Assembly (NCBI GenBank): GCA_949298985.1
Contig: CASFYV010000026.1
Span: forward strand, 124,001 to 188,000
From: an uncultured bacterium
Lineage (GTDB): Bacteria > Cyanobacteriota > Vampirovibrionia > Gastranaerophilales > Gastranaerophilaceae
Length of the DNA stretch: 64,000 bases
Reading direction: 5' to 3'
Below, one piece after another: positions 17,361 through 26,206 of this stretch (the stretch's first letter is position 1; each line of letters begins with the position of its first letter). A program made the position numbers and the translations under genes. The notes under the pieces are model-generated. The model searched no databases and was not told the origin of the DNA. It saw nothing but the letters and a program-made list of their open reading frames with translations.

Positions 17361-18665
17361 ATGTGCGAAATTGATGATATAAAAGCAAGACAAATTCTTG
17401 ACTCTAGAGGTAATCCTACTGTCGAAGCGGAGGTTAAATTAATTGACGGAACTATGGCAAGAGCCTCTGTCCCTTCAGGAGCTTCTACAGGTATTTATGA
17501 AGCTAAAGAACTACGTGACAACGTCAAAACAGAATACTTTGGAAAAGGTGTTCTTAAAGCTGTTGATAATATTAATTCTTCAATCACTCCAAATCTTTTA
17601 GGAGAAGATGTAACTAACCAAAAAGTTATTGATAACATAATGATGGAACTTGATGGAAGCTTTGACAAATCAACACTTGGAGCAAATGCAACCTTAGCAG
17701 TTTCCCTTGCCTGTGCAAGAGCGGCTTCTAAATATTATAATTTACCTCTTTATGAATATTTAGGTGGAATAAACGCAAGAATTCTTCCTACTCCGATGAT
17801 GAATATTTTAAACGGCGGAGTTCATTCTAACAATTGTCTTGATATTCAAGAATTTATGATTGTACCAACAGGTGCAAATAACTTCTCTGAAGCATTAAAA
17901 ATTGGGGCTGAAATTTTCCATACTTTAAAACATATTCTCATAGAAAGAGGTTTCTCTACAAATGTTGGAGATGAAGGAGGTTTTGCTCCTGACTATACAT
18001 CATCTAAAGAAGCTATTGAGACATTAATTTCTGCAATAGAAAAAGCAGGTTATAACACTAATAACGTAAAGATTGCTCTAGATATTGCAGCTTCTGAACT
18101 ATATGAAGAGGGAGAATGTTCAGGTGGTGTATGTTCTTTGAGTAAATACTATCTAAAGGGAGAAAATAAAAAGCTTACATCAGAGGAAATGGTAATTTAT
18201 CTTGAAAATTTAGTTGAAAATTATCCAATAATTTCAATTGAGGATGGAATGGCTCAAGATGATATTTTAGGATGGCAACACTTAACGGAAAGATTAGGCA
18301 AAAAATGCCAGCTTGTTGGAGATGACCTATTTGTTACAAACGTAAAACGATTACAAGACGGGATTGAAAAAAGCTTAGCAAATGCTATTTTAATTAAACC
18401 AAATCAAATAGGAACTTTAACTGAAACAATGGATACAATTCTATCCGCTCAAAAAAACGGATACGCAACAATTATTTCTCACCGCTCCGGAGAAACTGAA
18501 GATACTTTTATTTCTGACTTAGCTGTTGGCATGAATTCCGGACTTATAAAAACCGGCTCAATCTCCCGTTCAGAAAGGATTGCTAAATACAATCAATTAC
18601 TACGAATTGAAGAAAACCTAGAGTTCTCAGCGGAATACTATGGGATAAAATCTTTCAATTTTTAG
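17361..18665 (+). CDS. eno: enolase
   Basis: Enolase interconverts 2-phosphoglycerate and phosphoenolpyruvate in glycolysis. At 434 residues its length is normal. Seen motifs are [14 protein letters not shown] at the start, the mobile loop GASTG, the catalytic-loop GDEGGFAP, metal ligands in [10 protein letters not shown] and [10 protein letters not shown], the catalytic Lys in [11 protein letters not shown], and [18 protein letters not shown] lies 8 nt before the ATG. It is transcribed alone and converges with a small gene, overlapping by 4 bp. Confidence 0.98.
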   Translation: MCEIDDIKARQILDSRGNPTVEAEVKLIDGTMARASVPSGASTGIYEAKELRDNVKTEYFGKGVLKAVDNINSSITPNLLGEDVTNQKVIDNIMMELDGSFDKSTLGANATLAVSLACARAASKYYNLPLYEYLGGINARILPTPMMNILNGGVHSNNCLDIQEFMIVPTGANNFSEALKIGAEIFHTLKHILIERGFSTNVGDEGGFAPDYTSSKEAIETLISAIEKAGYNTNNVKIALDIAASELYEEGECSGGVCSLSKYYLKGENKKLTSEEMVIYLENLVENYPIISIEDGMAQDDILGWQHLTERLGKKCQLVGDDLFVTNVKRLQDGIEKSLANAILIKPNQIGTLTETMDTILSAQKNGYATIISHRSGETEDTFISDLAVGMNSGLIKTGSISRSERIAKYNQLLRIEENLEFSAEYYGIKSFNF

Positions 18666-18865
18666 CAATAAAACCCTTTAAAATTTTTCTTAGAAACATC
18701 CGCTAATTGAAAGAAATAATCTCTCAAAGAAACAGATTGCTTTCCAAAAATCTTATTATCTATCAACAAATGACTTTTAAGTACTCCATCCACTGCTTTT
18801 TGTGGGGGGTACTTTTTGAATTGATTTCCGACATAAAGTCTTGCAACATTGTTCCCTAAAATCAT
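18662..18865 (-). CDS. small protein, unknown function (67 aa)
   Basis: This 67-residue basic protein has no family I recognise. It is supported by AGGTG just before the ATG and by the GCAATT/ACTT promoter element shared with five other genes. Its last 4 bp overlap the end of enolase, tail to tail. It ends GFYC. Confidence 0.55.
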   Translation of the reverse strand: MILGNNVARLYVGNQFKKYPPQKAVDGVLKSHLLIDNKIFGKQSVSLRDYFFQLADVSKKNFKGFYC

Positions 18866-18900
18866 AAAACACCTACTTTTTTATACAGTCCACACCTAAT

Positions 18901-18932
18901 ATATAAAAGTATTACAAAACTCTAAAATTGCC
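18901..18932 (-). promoter_or_regulatory. shared GCAATT-type promoter element
   Basis: GGCAATTTT and ATACTTTTATATA are spaced 21 nt from the G of GCAA to the A of ACTT, upstream of the 67-aa gene. Confidence 0.55.
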
Positions 18933-18971
18933 AAAAACTTTACAATTATTAATACATAGAGATTTAAATAT

Positions 18972-19247
18972 CTAATCGTCAAGAAGAGTAAACTCTTCGC
19001 CCAATCTCTCTTCTAAAAGTTTTACTAAATCTGAACACCTTATCCCTAATGCCTCAGACAATTTCCATAATGTTACAAACTTAACATTATTTGTACCATT
19101 TTCTATATTACTTAAAGACCCTTTACTTATCCCAAACGAAATTGCTAAATTATCAAGCGAACTTTGAGAAATATTACGTCTTAAATCTTTAATTAATTGA
19201 CCTAATACATCTGCTAATTCTTCTGTCTTTAAATTATTTTCTTGCAT
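18972..19247 (-). CDS. XRE-family transcriptional regulator (copy 1)
   Basis: This 91-residue helix-turn-helix protein (HTH about residues 25-75, GISKGSLSNIENG recognition region) continues into LWKLSEALGIRCSDLVKLLEE. I use the ATG at 19247 because it aligns with the paralogue at 19470-19745; an upstream frame to 19286 adds 13 unlike residues. No ribosome site is seen; TATTAT sits exactly 6 nt before the ATG, suggesting a leaderless mRNA. The 3' third is nearly identical in DNA to copy 2, while the N-terminal half is strongly diverged. Confidence 0.85.
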   Translation of the reverse strand: MQENNLKTEELADVLGQLIKDLRRNISQSSLDNLAISFGISKGSLSNIENGTNNVKFVTLWKLSEALGIRCSDLVKLLEERLGEEFTLLDD

Positions 19248-19469
19248 TATTTTATAATAAATGATATTATCATATCGCACGTTCAATACATTAAACTTTT
19301 AAATTATTATGATTTTTGCTACTTACATAAAAAATAGATTTATTAAAAACATCAGGTTATATATAAAAATAGAATGTAAAAGAACAAAATGTAATTCTTT
19401 ACACGAAAAGTCATATAAAAGACCTGTTAAAATAAAAACAACTTTAATTTTTCAAAAAACTAATAAGGA

Positions 19470-19745
19470 CTATTCATCAAGAAGGGTAAACTCTTCACCC
19501 AATCTCTCTTCTAAAAGTTTTACTAAATCTGAACACCTTATCCCTAATGCCTCAGACAATTTCCATAATGTTATAAACTGGCAATTATTATTACCTCGTT
19601 CTAATTTACTTAATGTCCCCTTATTCAACTCATATTCATTCGCTAATTTATTTATCGTAGAACTATTTCTAGCAGATCTTAACTCTCTTAAAATCTCTCC
19701 TAAAACAATAGCAAATTTTTCAGCTTTTATATCTTTTTCTTGCAT
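19470..19745 (-). CDS. XRE-family transcriptional regulator (copy 2)
   Basis: This 91-residue paralogue of the gene at 18972 has the HTH at about residues 25-75 (ELNKGTLSKLERG). The last about 40 residues match copy 1 except for one or two positions. It is divergent from the 88-aa gene at 19808; the perfect palindrome TTCCTATAGGAA lies between them and is a plausible operator. TATCAT ends 6 nt before the ATG. Confidence 0.85.
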   Translation of the reverse strand: MQEKDIKAEKFAIVLGEILRELRSARNSSTINKLANEYELNKGTLSKLERGNNNCQFITLWKLSEALGIRCSDLVKLLEERLGEEFTLLDE

Positions 19746-19780
19746 TCTTTCATGATAAATGATAGATTATAGACAAATGT

Positions 19781-19792
19781 TTCCTATAGGAA
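19781..19792. promoter_or_regulatory. palindrome in the divergent xre / 88-aa promoter region
   Basis: TTCCTATAGGAA is a perfect 12-bp palindrome between two divergent starts, a likely binding site for the neighbouring XRE protein. Confidence 0.45.
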
Positions 19793-19807
19793 TAATTGAG
19801 GCAAATA

Positions 19808-20071
19808 ATGATTAGACTTACTAAATATATAGAAAATGAATTAACTAAAAACAACTGGTTCTTTGCACAAGCAGAAAGCAGTATGATGGCTAGTATCGAT
19901 TTTATAGATTACGTTTTAAAAGATAAAAATTTAGTGAATTTATCTGATGAAGAATATAAATACATTGAACAAACAAGAACTTGCTACGTAAATATTCAAA
20001 ATCTAACTTCTGAAATAAAAAAAGAAATACAAAAATACAAAGAAGCTTATATTGAATTATTTTCAGACTAA
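19808..20071 (+). CDS. small helical protein, unknown function (87 aa)
   Basis: The ATG at 19808 has TTGAGG about 7 nt upstream; the earlier TTG at 19796 is part of that ribosome site. The protein (MIRLTKYIENELTKNN start) is predicted helical and acidic at the end (ELFSD), with no recognised family. It is divergent from an XRE regulator, a layout repeated twice more in the window. Confidence 0.65.
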   Translation: MIRLTKYIENELTKNNWFFAQAESSMMASIDFIDYVLKDKNLVNLSDEEYKYIEQTRTCYVNIQNLTSEIKKEIQKYKEAYIELFSD

Positions 20072-20074
20072 ACT

Positions 20075-20671
20075 CTAAAGCTCTCTTCGACCTTCAATAG
20101 CTCTTGCTAAAGTTACTTCATCAGCATACTCTAAATCTGCTCCGACTGGCAGCCCAAAAGCTATTCTCGAAATTTTTATACCAAAAGGTTTTATTAATTT
20201 TGTAAGATACAAACTTGTAGCTTCTCCTTCAACAGAAGGTGATAGTGCTAATATAACTTCTTTAACATTCTCATCTGTTAATCTAGATAATAATTCCTTA
20301 ATTCTTATATCCTCTGCTCCAATACCATCCATAGGAGAAATTAAACCTTGAAGAACATGATACAAACCTCTATATTCATTCGTTTTTTCTATAGCTATTA
20401 AATCTTTTGTTTCAGCTACCACACATATAACAGATCGATTTCTTGAATTAGAAGAACAAATTTCACAAGGACTTTGAGTTGAAATATTAAAACATATTTC
20501 ACAAGTCTTAGAATTCTTTTTTGCTTCCAAAATAGCATTAGCAAATTTTTCCACTTCACTTAATGGCATTTTTAAAATTTGAAAAGCCATCCGTTGTGCC
20601 GACTTTGGGCCAACGGATGGAAATTTCTGAAATTGTTCTATTAATGTTGCTATACTTTTTGGATAAATCAT
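20075..20671 (-). CDS. recR: recombination mediator RecR
   Basis: RecR works with RecO/RecF to load RecA at gaps. This 198-residue protein has an N-terminal HhH region ([17 protein letters not shown]), a C4 zinc finger (CEIC and CEIC, residues about 57-72), a Toprim domain beginning [11 protein letters not shown], and the C-terminal Walker-like [12 protein letters not shown]. It lies 17 bp after the YbaB gene, the usual dnaX-ybaB-recR neighbourhood, although dnaX itself is at 43-45 kb. Confidence 0.97.
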   Translation of the reverse strand: MIYPKSIATLIEQFQKFPSVGPKSAQRMAFQILKMPLSEVEKFANAILEAKKNSKTCEICFNISTQSPCEICSSNSRNRSVICVVAETKDLIAIEKTNEYRGLYHVLQGLISPMDGIGAEDIRIKELLSRLTDENVKEVILALSPSVEGEATSLYLTKLIKPFGIKISRIAFGLPVGADLEYADEVTLARAIEGRREL

Positions 20672-20688
20672 AATAACAAATTTCTAAA

Positions 20689-21024
20689 TTAGAATAAACC
20701 AGGAATACTAATTCCTCCGGTTACAGCTTTCATCTTTTCTTCCATAACTTTAATAGCTTTTCCTGAAGTTTGATTGATTGCTGTTGTTATTATATCTTCT
20801 AACATTTCGATTGTATCTTCTGAAACAGAAGATGGATTTTCAGGATTAATTGCTTCGGCAGAAAGTTTTATTGATTTAAATAAACCTTTTCCATCACAAA
20901 TAACTTTTACAGAACCATTTCCTGCTTCACCTGTTATATCCATTTTGTTAAGCTCATCTTGAGTTTCTTTTAACTTCTTTTGAATATTTTGAGCTTGCTT
21001 CATCATATTCATCATGTTCATCAT
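20689..21024 (-). CDS. ybaB: YbaB/EbfC nucleoid-associated protein
   Basis: This 111-residue DNA-binding protein of the YbaB/EbfC family has an unusual Met-rich start (MMNMMNMMKQAQNIQKKL), the conserved GNGSVKVICDGKG core, and a Gly-rich C-terminus ending GGISIPGLF. It is in an operon with recR. Confidence 0.93.
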   Translation of the reverse strand: MMNMMNMMKQAQNIQKKLKETQDELNKMDITGEAGNGSVKVICDGKGLFKSIKLSAEAINPENPSSVSEDTIEMLEDIITTAINQTSGKAIKVMEEKMKAVTGGISIPGLF

Positions 21025-21053
21025 AATTAGCGTTCCTCCTTACCATTAGTCTG

Positions 21054-21812
21054 TTATATCGAATTTTCGATTTTTGACATTAAATCATCATCTATATCAA
21101 AATTTGCATAAACATTTTGAACATCATCATGTTCTTCTAATCTACCTAATAATCGCATTATATTTATTGCAGTTTTTTCATCTGTTACTTCAATTGTATT
21201 TTGAGGTATTCTAGTAAATTCTGCAGTTGTAGATTTAAACCCTTCTTTTTCTAAACCTTCTGTTATCGTCTGAAGATTTGCAACAGAAGTATAAACTTTA
21301 TACTCATCATCTTCTTCAATTATATCTTCAGCATCAAGATTTATAGCGGCTTCAAAAAGAGCATCGAAATCAATGCCTTCTTTTTCAAAAGTTATACAAC
21401 CTTTTTTATCAAACATCCAGCCTACGCATCCAGTTTCACCTAAATTACCGTTAAATTTTGAAAAATAACTTCTTACATCACCTGCTGTTCTATTCTTGTT
21501 ATCTGTCATAGCTTCTACAACAACAGCAACTCCTCCAGCTGCATAACCTTCATAAATCATTTCATCATAATTTTCTTGAGAACCTGAACCAGAACCTTTT
21601 TCTATAGCTCTTTTTATATTATCATTTGGAAGTCCGGCTGCTTTTGCTTTCTCGATTGCAGTTCTTAATCTGAAGTTTCCGGCAGGATCAGGACCGCCCA
21701 ATTTTGAAGCTACAATAATTTCTCTTGAAAATTTTTGAAATTCTGCAGCTCTTAATGAATCTGTTTTAGCTTTTTTATGTTTAATTGTTGACCATTTTGA
21801 GTGTCCGCTCAT
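21054..21812 (-). CDS. yebC: YebC/PmpR-family (TACO1-like) protein
   Basis: This family acts as a transcription regulator and, in recent work, a translation factor for difficult proline runs. The 252-residue protein starts MSGHSKWSTIKHKKAKTD and holds LPNDNIKRAIEKGSG and the MTDNKNRTAGDVRSYFSKF segment. It precedes ybaB-recR on the same strand. Confidence 0.95.
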   Translation of the reverse strand: MSGHSKWSTIKHKKAKTDSLRAAEFQKFSREIIVASKLGGPDPAGNFRLRTAIEKAKAAGLPNDNIKRAIEKGSGSGSQENYDEMIYEGYAAGGVAVVVEAMTDNKNRTAGDVRSYFSKFNGNLGETGCVGWMFDKKGCITFEKEGIDFDALFEAAINLDAEDIIEEDDEYKVYTSVANLQTITEGLEKEGFKSTTAEFTRIPQNTIEVTDEKTAINIMRLLGRLEEHDDVQNVYANFDIDDDLMSKIENSI

Positions 21813-21860
21813 TTGATATCCCCTTTTTATCTATAAAATCTGCTTTACAATGATACTAAA

Positions 21861-21884
21861 AACTACTTGATATATCAAGTAGTT
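21861..21884 (-). terminator. terminator after the zinc dehydrogenase gene
   Basis: AACTACTTGATA and its perfect complement form a 24-bp palindrome, followed on the minus strand by a short T-run (TTTTT). Confidence 0.75.
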
Positions 21885-21911
21885 AATTTATAGTTTTTAT
21901 TTTCTCCACAT

Positions 21912-22943
21912 CTACGGACGGATTAAAAATTTAATAGCATTTCCTGCAATATGCTGTTCCATAGCATATTCCACTTTTTCAAGAGGAAGTTCTGCAGTTA
22001 TTAATTTTTCAACCTCAACATCACCTGCCGCTATCAAATCTAATGCCTGTCTAAAATATTTTGGTGTATGGTGAAAAACGCTCATTAAACGAATATCACC
22101 ATAATGCATTTTTGTAGTATCTATGCTTACTTTTGAACCGGATTTACATCCGCCAAAGAAATGAACAGTACCTCCCGGTCTTACGCAAGAGAATACCAAT
22201 TCCCATATTTCAGGCATTCCAACACATTCTATTGCGACATCTAATCCTCGTTTTTCATCAGAAAAATCCTTAAAAATAATTTCAGGATTAGAATATTTCT
22301 TCAAATCAACAATTTCATCCACTTGAGCGAACTCTTCTGCTAATTTAAGTTTCAAAGGATTTCTTCCTGCAACTATAACTCTTGCACCTTTTAGCTTGCA
22401 CAATCTTGCAAACATCAAACCAATCGGACCAATACCAATCACACCTACAGTTTGACCAGACTTTATACCAGTTCTCTCTACTCCATGTACTACATTTGCC
22501 AAAGGTTCAGTAAATGCAGCTTTTTCATATGGTAAACTTGGAGGCAATAATAAAGTATTCTTCTTTACAATTCTTTCAGGAACTACTATATATTCAGCAT
22601 AAGCACCATTTAACAAATCTAAATTTTCACAAAGATTATATTCCCCTCGCTTACAATAAAAGCATTCTCCACAAGGAGCAGAATTTGCACAAACAACTCT
22701 ATCACCAACTTTAACATTTTTAACATCATCAGCAACTTTTTCTACAATTCCTGAAAATTCATGGCCAAAGCCTGATGGAATATTTTTTATTAATACTGGA
22801 TGTCCTCGTCTATAAGTCTTAACATCTGTCCCACAAGTTAATGCAGCTTTTATTTTCACAAGAATTTCACCTTTTTCCAAAGGTTTAATCATTGTATCTT
22901 CATACTTAATATTCTGAGGTCCGTAATATAAAACAGCTTTCAT
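21912..22943 (-). CDS. zinc-dependent medium-chain dehydrogenase
   Basis: This is an NAD(P)-dependent alcohol/polyol dehydrogenase of the sorbitol/threonine dehydrogenase type, 343 residues. The catalytic zinc site is seen as CGTD near residue 37 and GHEFSG near 61. The structural zinc uses four Cys in CGECFYCKRGEYNLC near 92-106. The Rossmann motif GVIGIGPIGLMFA is near 167. The substrate cannot be told. It lies 2 bp after the OmpH-like gene at the end of the TPR-lgt-ompH run. Confidence 0.9.
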   Translation of the reverse strand: MKAVLYYGPQNIKYEDTMIKPLEKGEILVKIKAALTCGTDVKTYRRGHPVLIKNIPSGFGHEFSGIVEKVADDVKNVKVGDRVVCANSAPCGECFYCKRGEYNLCENLDLLNGAYAEYIVVPERIVKKNTLLLPPSLPYEKAAFTEPLANVVHGVERTGIKSGQTVGVIGIGPIGLMFARLCKLKGARVIVAGRNPLKLKLAEEFAQVDEIVDLKKYSNPEIIFKDFSDEKRGLDVAIECVGMPEIWELVFSCVRPGGTVHFFGGCKSGSKVSIDTTKMHYGDIRLMSVFHHTPKYFRQALDLIAAGDVEVEKLITAELPLEKVEYAMEQHIAGNAIKFLIRP

Positions 22944-22945
22944 AA

Positions 22946-23401
22946 TTATTTAATCACCTGTAGTATAGTTGCAGTTATATCATCTCCACCATAAATAACT
23001 GCAGATTTTGGAAGAACCATTGTATATCCCATCTCAGTAGCTTTTTTGCCTATTTGAGCAGTTATATTAGCATCAATTACTTTTAACTTATTTGCATAAT
23101 CTTTAGCATTTGCTTCCCTTTTTGCAACTAATTGTTTTTCATATTGTTCAGCAACAGATTTTTTCTTATTTGCATCAGTCTGTTTATTTACATCTGCTTG
23201 AGCTTTCTTTATAAAATTAGCTAACTCTTTATTTTTAGCTTCTTGAGAAGCTTTCAAAGTCTTAACTTGAGAAGAGGATGATACAACTTTTTGTATATCA
23301 ACAACCGCTATTTTTTGTGGCTGAGGAGCTGCAAATGTTACCAATGTTGAAAACATAACTGATACTATTGACATTATTGCCAGTTTTTTATTTAATTTCA
23401 T
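22946..23401 (-). CDS. OmpH/Skp-family periplasmic chaperone
   Basis: This 151-residue protein has a Sec signal peptide (residues 1-24, ending TFAAP), then IAVVDIQKVVSSSSQV and a long charged coiled coil, the Skp tentacle pattern. Skp holds unfolded outer-membrane proteins in the periplasm. Its start overlaps the end of lgt by 14 bp. Confidence 0.85.
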   Translation of the reverse strand: MKLNKKLAIMSIVSVMFSTLVTFAAPQPQKIAVVDIQKVVSSSSQVKTLKASQEAKNKELANFIKKAQADVNKQTDANKKKSVAEQYEKQLVAKREANAKDYANKLKVIDANITAQIGKKATEMGYTMVLPKSAVIYGGDDITATILQVIK

Positions 23402-24179
23402 CTCTTCCCCCTTTTCTCATAATTAATACAATTATTGATAAGATAATTATACAAACAGATACAAATATTGCAACAGGTAATCCAAAAACATATTTCACAC
23501 TGTCGATACGTAAACTTTCAACAAATATCCTTATAATTGAATATAATATTAAATATATTAATGCTAAGTTTCCGTCTTTCTTTATAATATTTTTCTTTGC
23601 TATATAAAACAAAAACACAAACAATGCAAAATCTAAAATACTCTCATAAAGAAAAGTTGGATGAAAAAATTGCATTTCTTGAAAAGGAATTGGACGATAT
23701 TGAGGTGCGATATAAAGTTTCCAAGGTAAATTACAAGGCCCACCAAAAGCCTCCGAATTAAAGAAATTTCCCCATCTTCCGATTGCTTGAGCTAAAGGTA
23801 AACCAACAGCCGTTACATCCAAAAGTTTTTTATAATCTAAATTTCTTCTTTTAGCAAAAATTAAAAGCCCGACTATTCCTGCAAAAATAGCCCCATGAAT
23901 TGATATTCCACCATGACGAATTGCTAAAATTTCAGTTGGAAATCTTAAATAAAAATCAAAATTTAATGCACAATAATAAAACCTTGCTCCTAAAATACCA
24001 AAAACTATCAAATACGGAGCTAAATCTATTATCGTCTCTTTCTTAAAATCATAATACTTGTAAGCAATAAAATCAGAAACTAAAACTCCTATTGAAATTG
24101 CTAGAGCCATTATTACACCATAAAAATATATTTTTATGCCGAATATTGTACATAGAATCTGAGATGGTGATGTAAACAT
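23388..24179 (-). CDS. lgt: prolipoprotein diacylglyceryl transferase
   Basis: Lgt transfers diacylglycerol from phosphatidylglycerol to the lipobox Cys, the first step of lipoprotein maturation. The 263-residue protein has about seven membrane segments, RHGGISIHGAI near residue 87, and the Lgt signature GRWGNFFNSEAFG near 137. It lies between a TPR lipoprotein and the OmpH-like chaperone in one operon. Confidence 0.96.
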   Translation of the reverse strand: MFTSPSQILCTIFGIKIYFYGVIMALAISIGVLVSDFIAYKYYDFKKETIIDLAPYLIVFGILGARFYYCALNFDFYLRFPTEILAIRHGGISIHGAIFAGIVGLLIFAKRRNLDYKKLLDVTAVGLPLAQAIGRWGNFFNSEAFGGPCNLPWKLYIAPQYRPIPFQEMQFFHPTFLYESILDFALFVFLFYIAKKNIIKKDGNLALIYLILYSIIRIFVESLRIDSVKYVFGLPVAIFVSVCIIILSIIVLIMRKGGRDEIK

Positions 24180-24197
24180 TATCCTATAACACTACCT

Positions 24198-24743
24198 TTA
24201 AGAATTTTTCTTAACAAAATCTTCCATTTCTTTTATTAAATCATTAACAACATCCATATCATCTGCACTTGGAAATTTTGCTATATATTTTTTCATATTT
24301 TCTATAGCTTCTTTTTTTAAATTCAAAGCCTTTTGCTTATCTTCAGAAGAAACCTCTACATTTTTGTCACTATCTTCTTGATTTTCACTTACATTAGAAC
24401 CGTGTTCAAAAATTTCATCCGCATACTCAGATTGAGCAAGACCTAAAGAATAATAAGTATTAACACTGTCGGGTTTTAATTCTAGAACTTTATTAAAAGC
24501 TTCTATTGCTTGTTCGTATTTTTTTGCATTCATAGCTGCAATACCAAGATTATAATACGTCTCATACATTGTATTATCAAGTTCTAAACTTGCTTGCAAT
24601 CTTTCCATTGCCAATTCATATTGACCTTTTTCCATATATTCCGCAGCTTTATTATTAAGTTCTTGAATTGCTATATTATTTATACAAGCTGTAGAAATAA
24701 CCGCAACCAATAAAACAGATGCTATCATTAAAGCTTTTTTCAT
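24198..24743 (-). CDS. TPR-repeat lipoprotein
   Basis: A lipoprotein signal with lipobox ISTAC puts the Cys at residue 20. Two to three TPR units follow (KGQYELAMERLQ, KKYEQAIEAFNK), then an acidic linker and a C-terminal helix pair. It is probably periplasmic and membrane-anchored. It is first in the lgt-ompH operon, so it is co-expressed with the enzyme that lipidates it. Confidence 0.85.
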   Translation of the reverse strand: MKKALMIASVLLVAVISTACINNIAIQELNNKAAEYMEKGQYELAMERLQASLELDNTMYETYYNLGIAAMNAKKYEQAIEAFNKVLELKPDSVNTYYSLGLAQSEYADEIFEHGSNVSENQEDSDKNVEVSSEDKQKALNLKKEAIENMKKYIAKFPSADDMDVVNDLIKEMEDFVKKNS

Positions 24744-24870
24744 ATCAACTACACCCTCATCTTATGTTACATATTCTATTACACAACATCGAAATAATCA
24801 AGCTTGTAAAAATTCACGCAATTGTCTTTTCATCTGTTTGAAGTATACTTAATGAAAAGAGGTAATAAAA

Positions 24871-25950
24871 ATGAAAGACATGTTAGATAAAATCATTCAG
24901 ATAGAAGAGAAATACAAAGAACTTGGAGAAAAACTCTCTGATCCGGCGATTATACAAGATTACAATACGTTCAGAGATTTATCAAAACAACGTAAATCAA
25001 TGGAAGAAACTGTTGAATTATATTATGCTTGGAAAAAAGCTGTTGATGCAATAGAAGAAGCAAAACAACTTATTCATGAAGAAAAAGATGAAGAAATGAA
25101 ACAATTTTTAAGAACTGAAATGGAAGAAAACGAATCTAAACTTCCTGAATATGAAGAAAGAATGAAAATTCTTTTACTTCCACGAGATCCAATGGATGAC
25201 AAAGATATTATGTTAGAAATCCGCGGAGGAGCAGGAGGAGACGAAGCAAATATTTTTGCCGGTGACTTAATGAGAATGTACATGAGATACGCTGATAAAA
25301 TGGGCTGGCAAACTCAGATCTTAAGTAAAACAGAATGCGAAGCCGGCGGAGTTTCAGAAGTCATTATTTCAATGAAAGGTGATAGCATCTATTCAAGACT
25401 TAAATACGAATCCGGAGTTCACCGTGTACAAAGAGTTCCTGCTACAGAATCTCAAGGAAGAGTTCATACTTCAACAGCAACAGTTGCAGTTATGCCTGAA
25501 GTTGACGATGTTGAAGTAGAATTAAACATGAATGATATCGAAATTACAACGGCTCGTTCTGGTGGTGCAGGAGGTCAAAACGTTAACAAAGTTGAAACTG
25601 CTGCTCGTGTATTCCACAAACCAACTGGTATTATGATTTTCTGTACAGAAGAGCGTTCCCAACTCCAAAATAAAGAAAGAGCTTTACAAATTTTAAAGGC
25701 AAAACTTTATGATATGGAAGTTCAAAAACAAATGCAAGAAATTACAGATTTAAGAAGATCACAAGTTGGTACAGGAGACCGATCTGAAAGAATCAGAACA
25801 TATAACTTTCCTCAAGGAAGACTTACTGACCACAGAATCGGACAAAACTTAAACGTTTGGACTGTTATCGACGGAGAACTCGATGAATTAATTAATCTAT
25901 TGATTGAATACGATCAAAAAATTAAATTAGAAAAACTTGCACAGATTTAA
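24871..25950 (+). CDS. prfA: peptide chain release factor 1
   Basis: RF1 reads UAA and UAG and triggers peptide release. At 359 residues its length is normal. The stop-codon tripeptide PAT appears in [10 protein letters not shown] near residue 187 and the catalytic GGQ in [10 protein letters not shown] near 232. The anticodon tripeptide PAT marks it as RF1, not RF2. It heads prfA-ylxR-infB-comEC. Confidence 0.97.
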   Translation: MKDMLDKIIQIEEKYKELGEKLSDPAIIQDYNTFRDLSKQRKSMEETVELYYAWKKAVDAIEEAKQLIHEEKDEEMKQFLRTEMEENESKLPEYEERMKILLLPRDPMDDKDIMLEIRGGAGGDEANIFAGDLMRMYMRYADKMGWQTQILSKTECEAGGVSEVIISMKGDSIYSRLKYESGVHRVQRVPATESQGRVHTSTATVAVMPEVDDVEVELNMNDIEITTARSGGAGGQNVNKVETAARVFHKPTGIMIFCTEERSQLQNKERALQILKAKLYDMEVQKQMQEITDLRRSQVGTGDRSERIRTYNFPQGRLTDHRIGQNLNVWTVIDGELDELINLLIEYDQKIKLEKLAQI

Positions 25951-25963
25951 AAGTGGAGAAAAA

Positions 25964-26206
25964 ATGCTTCGAAAATGTGTCGGATGTAATAAATTAATAG
26001 AAAGAAATAAACTTATTAAAATTACAAAAAACCACAAAGACGGAAAGATAATAATAAACCCGGATTCTAAAACATTTGGCAGATCAGCATATCTTTGTTA
26101 TAATCAAAGTTGTATCGAAGCAGCATTGAAAAAAAATAAATTAAACAGAGTATTAAAAACCTCTGAGGACTTGAAAGGAATATTAGATGGACAGTATAAG
26201 AGTTAG
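25964..26206 (+). CDS. ylxR: YlxR-family RNA-binding protein
   Basis: This 80-residue DUF448/YlxR protein has CVGCNKLIERNKLIKI near the start and GRSAYLC near residue 46, both typical. I use the ATG at 25964 with GTGGAG 6 nt upstream. YlxR usually lies between nusA and infB; here prfA replaces nusA. It overlaps the infB start by 20 bp. Confidence 0.92.
   Translation: MLRKCVGCNKLIERNKLIKITKNHKDGKIIINPDSKTFGRSAYLCYNQSCIEAALKKNKLNRVLKTSEDLKGILDGQYKS

Noticed and set aside
20980-21024. ATG/CAT trinucleotide repeats near 21010
   Set aside because: They encode the Met/Asn-rich start of YbaB and are part of the gene.
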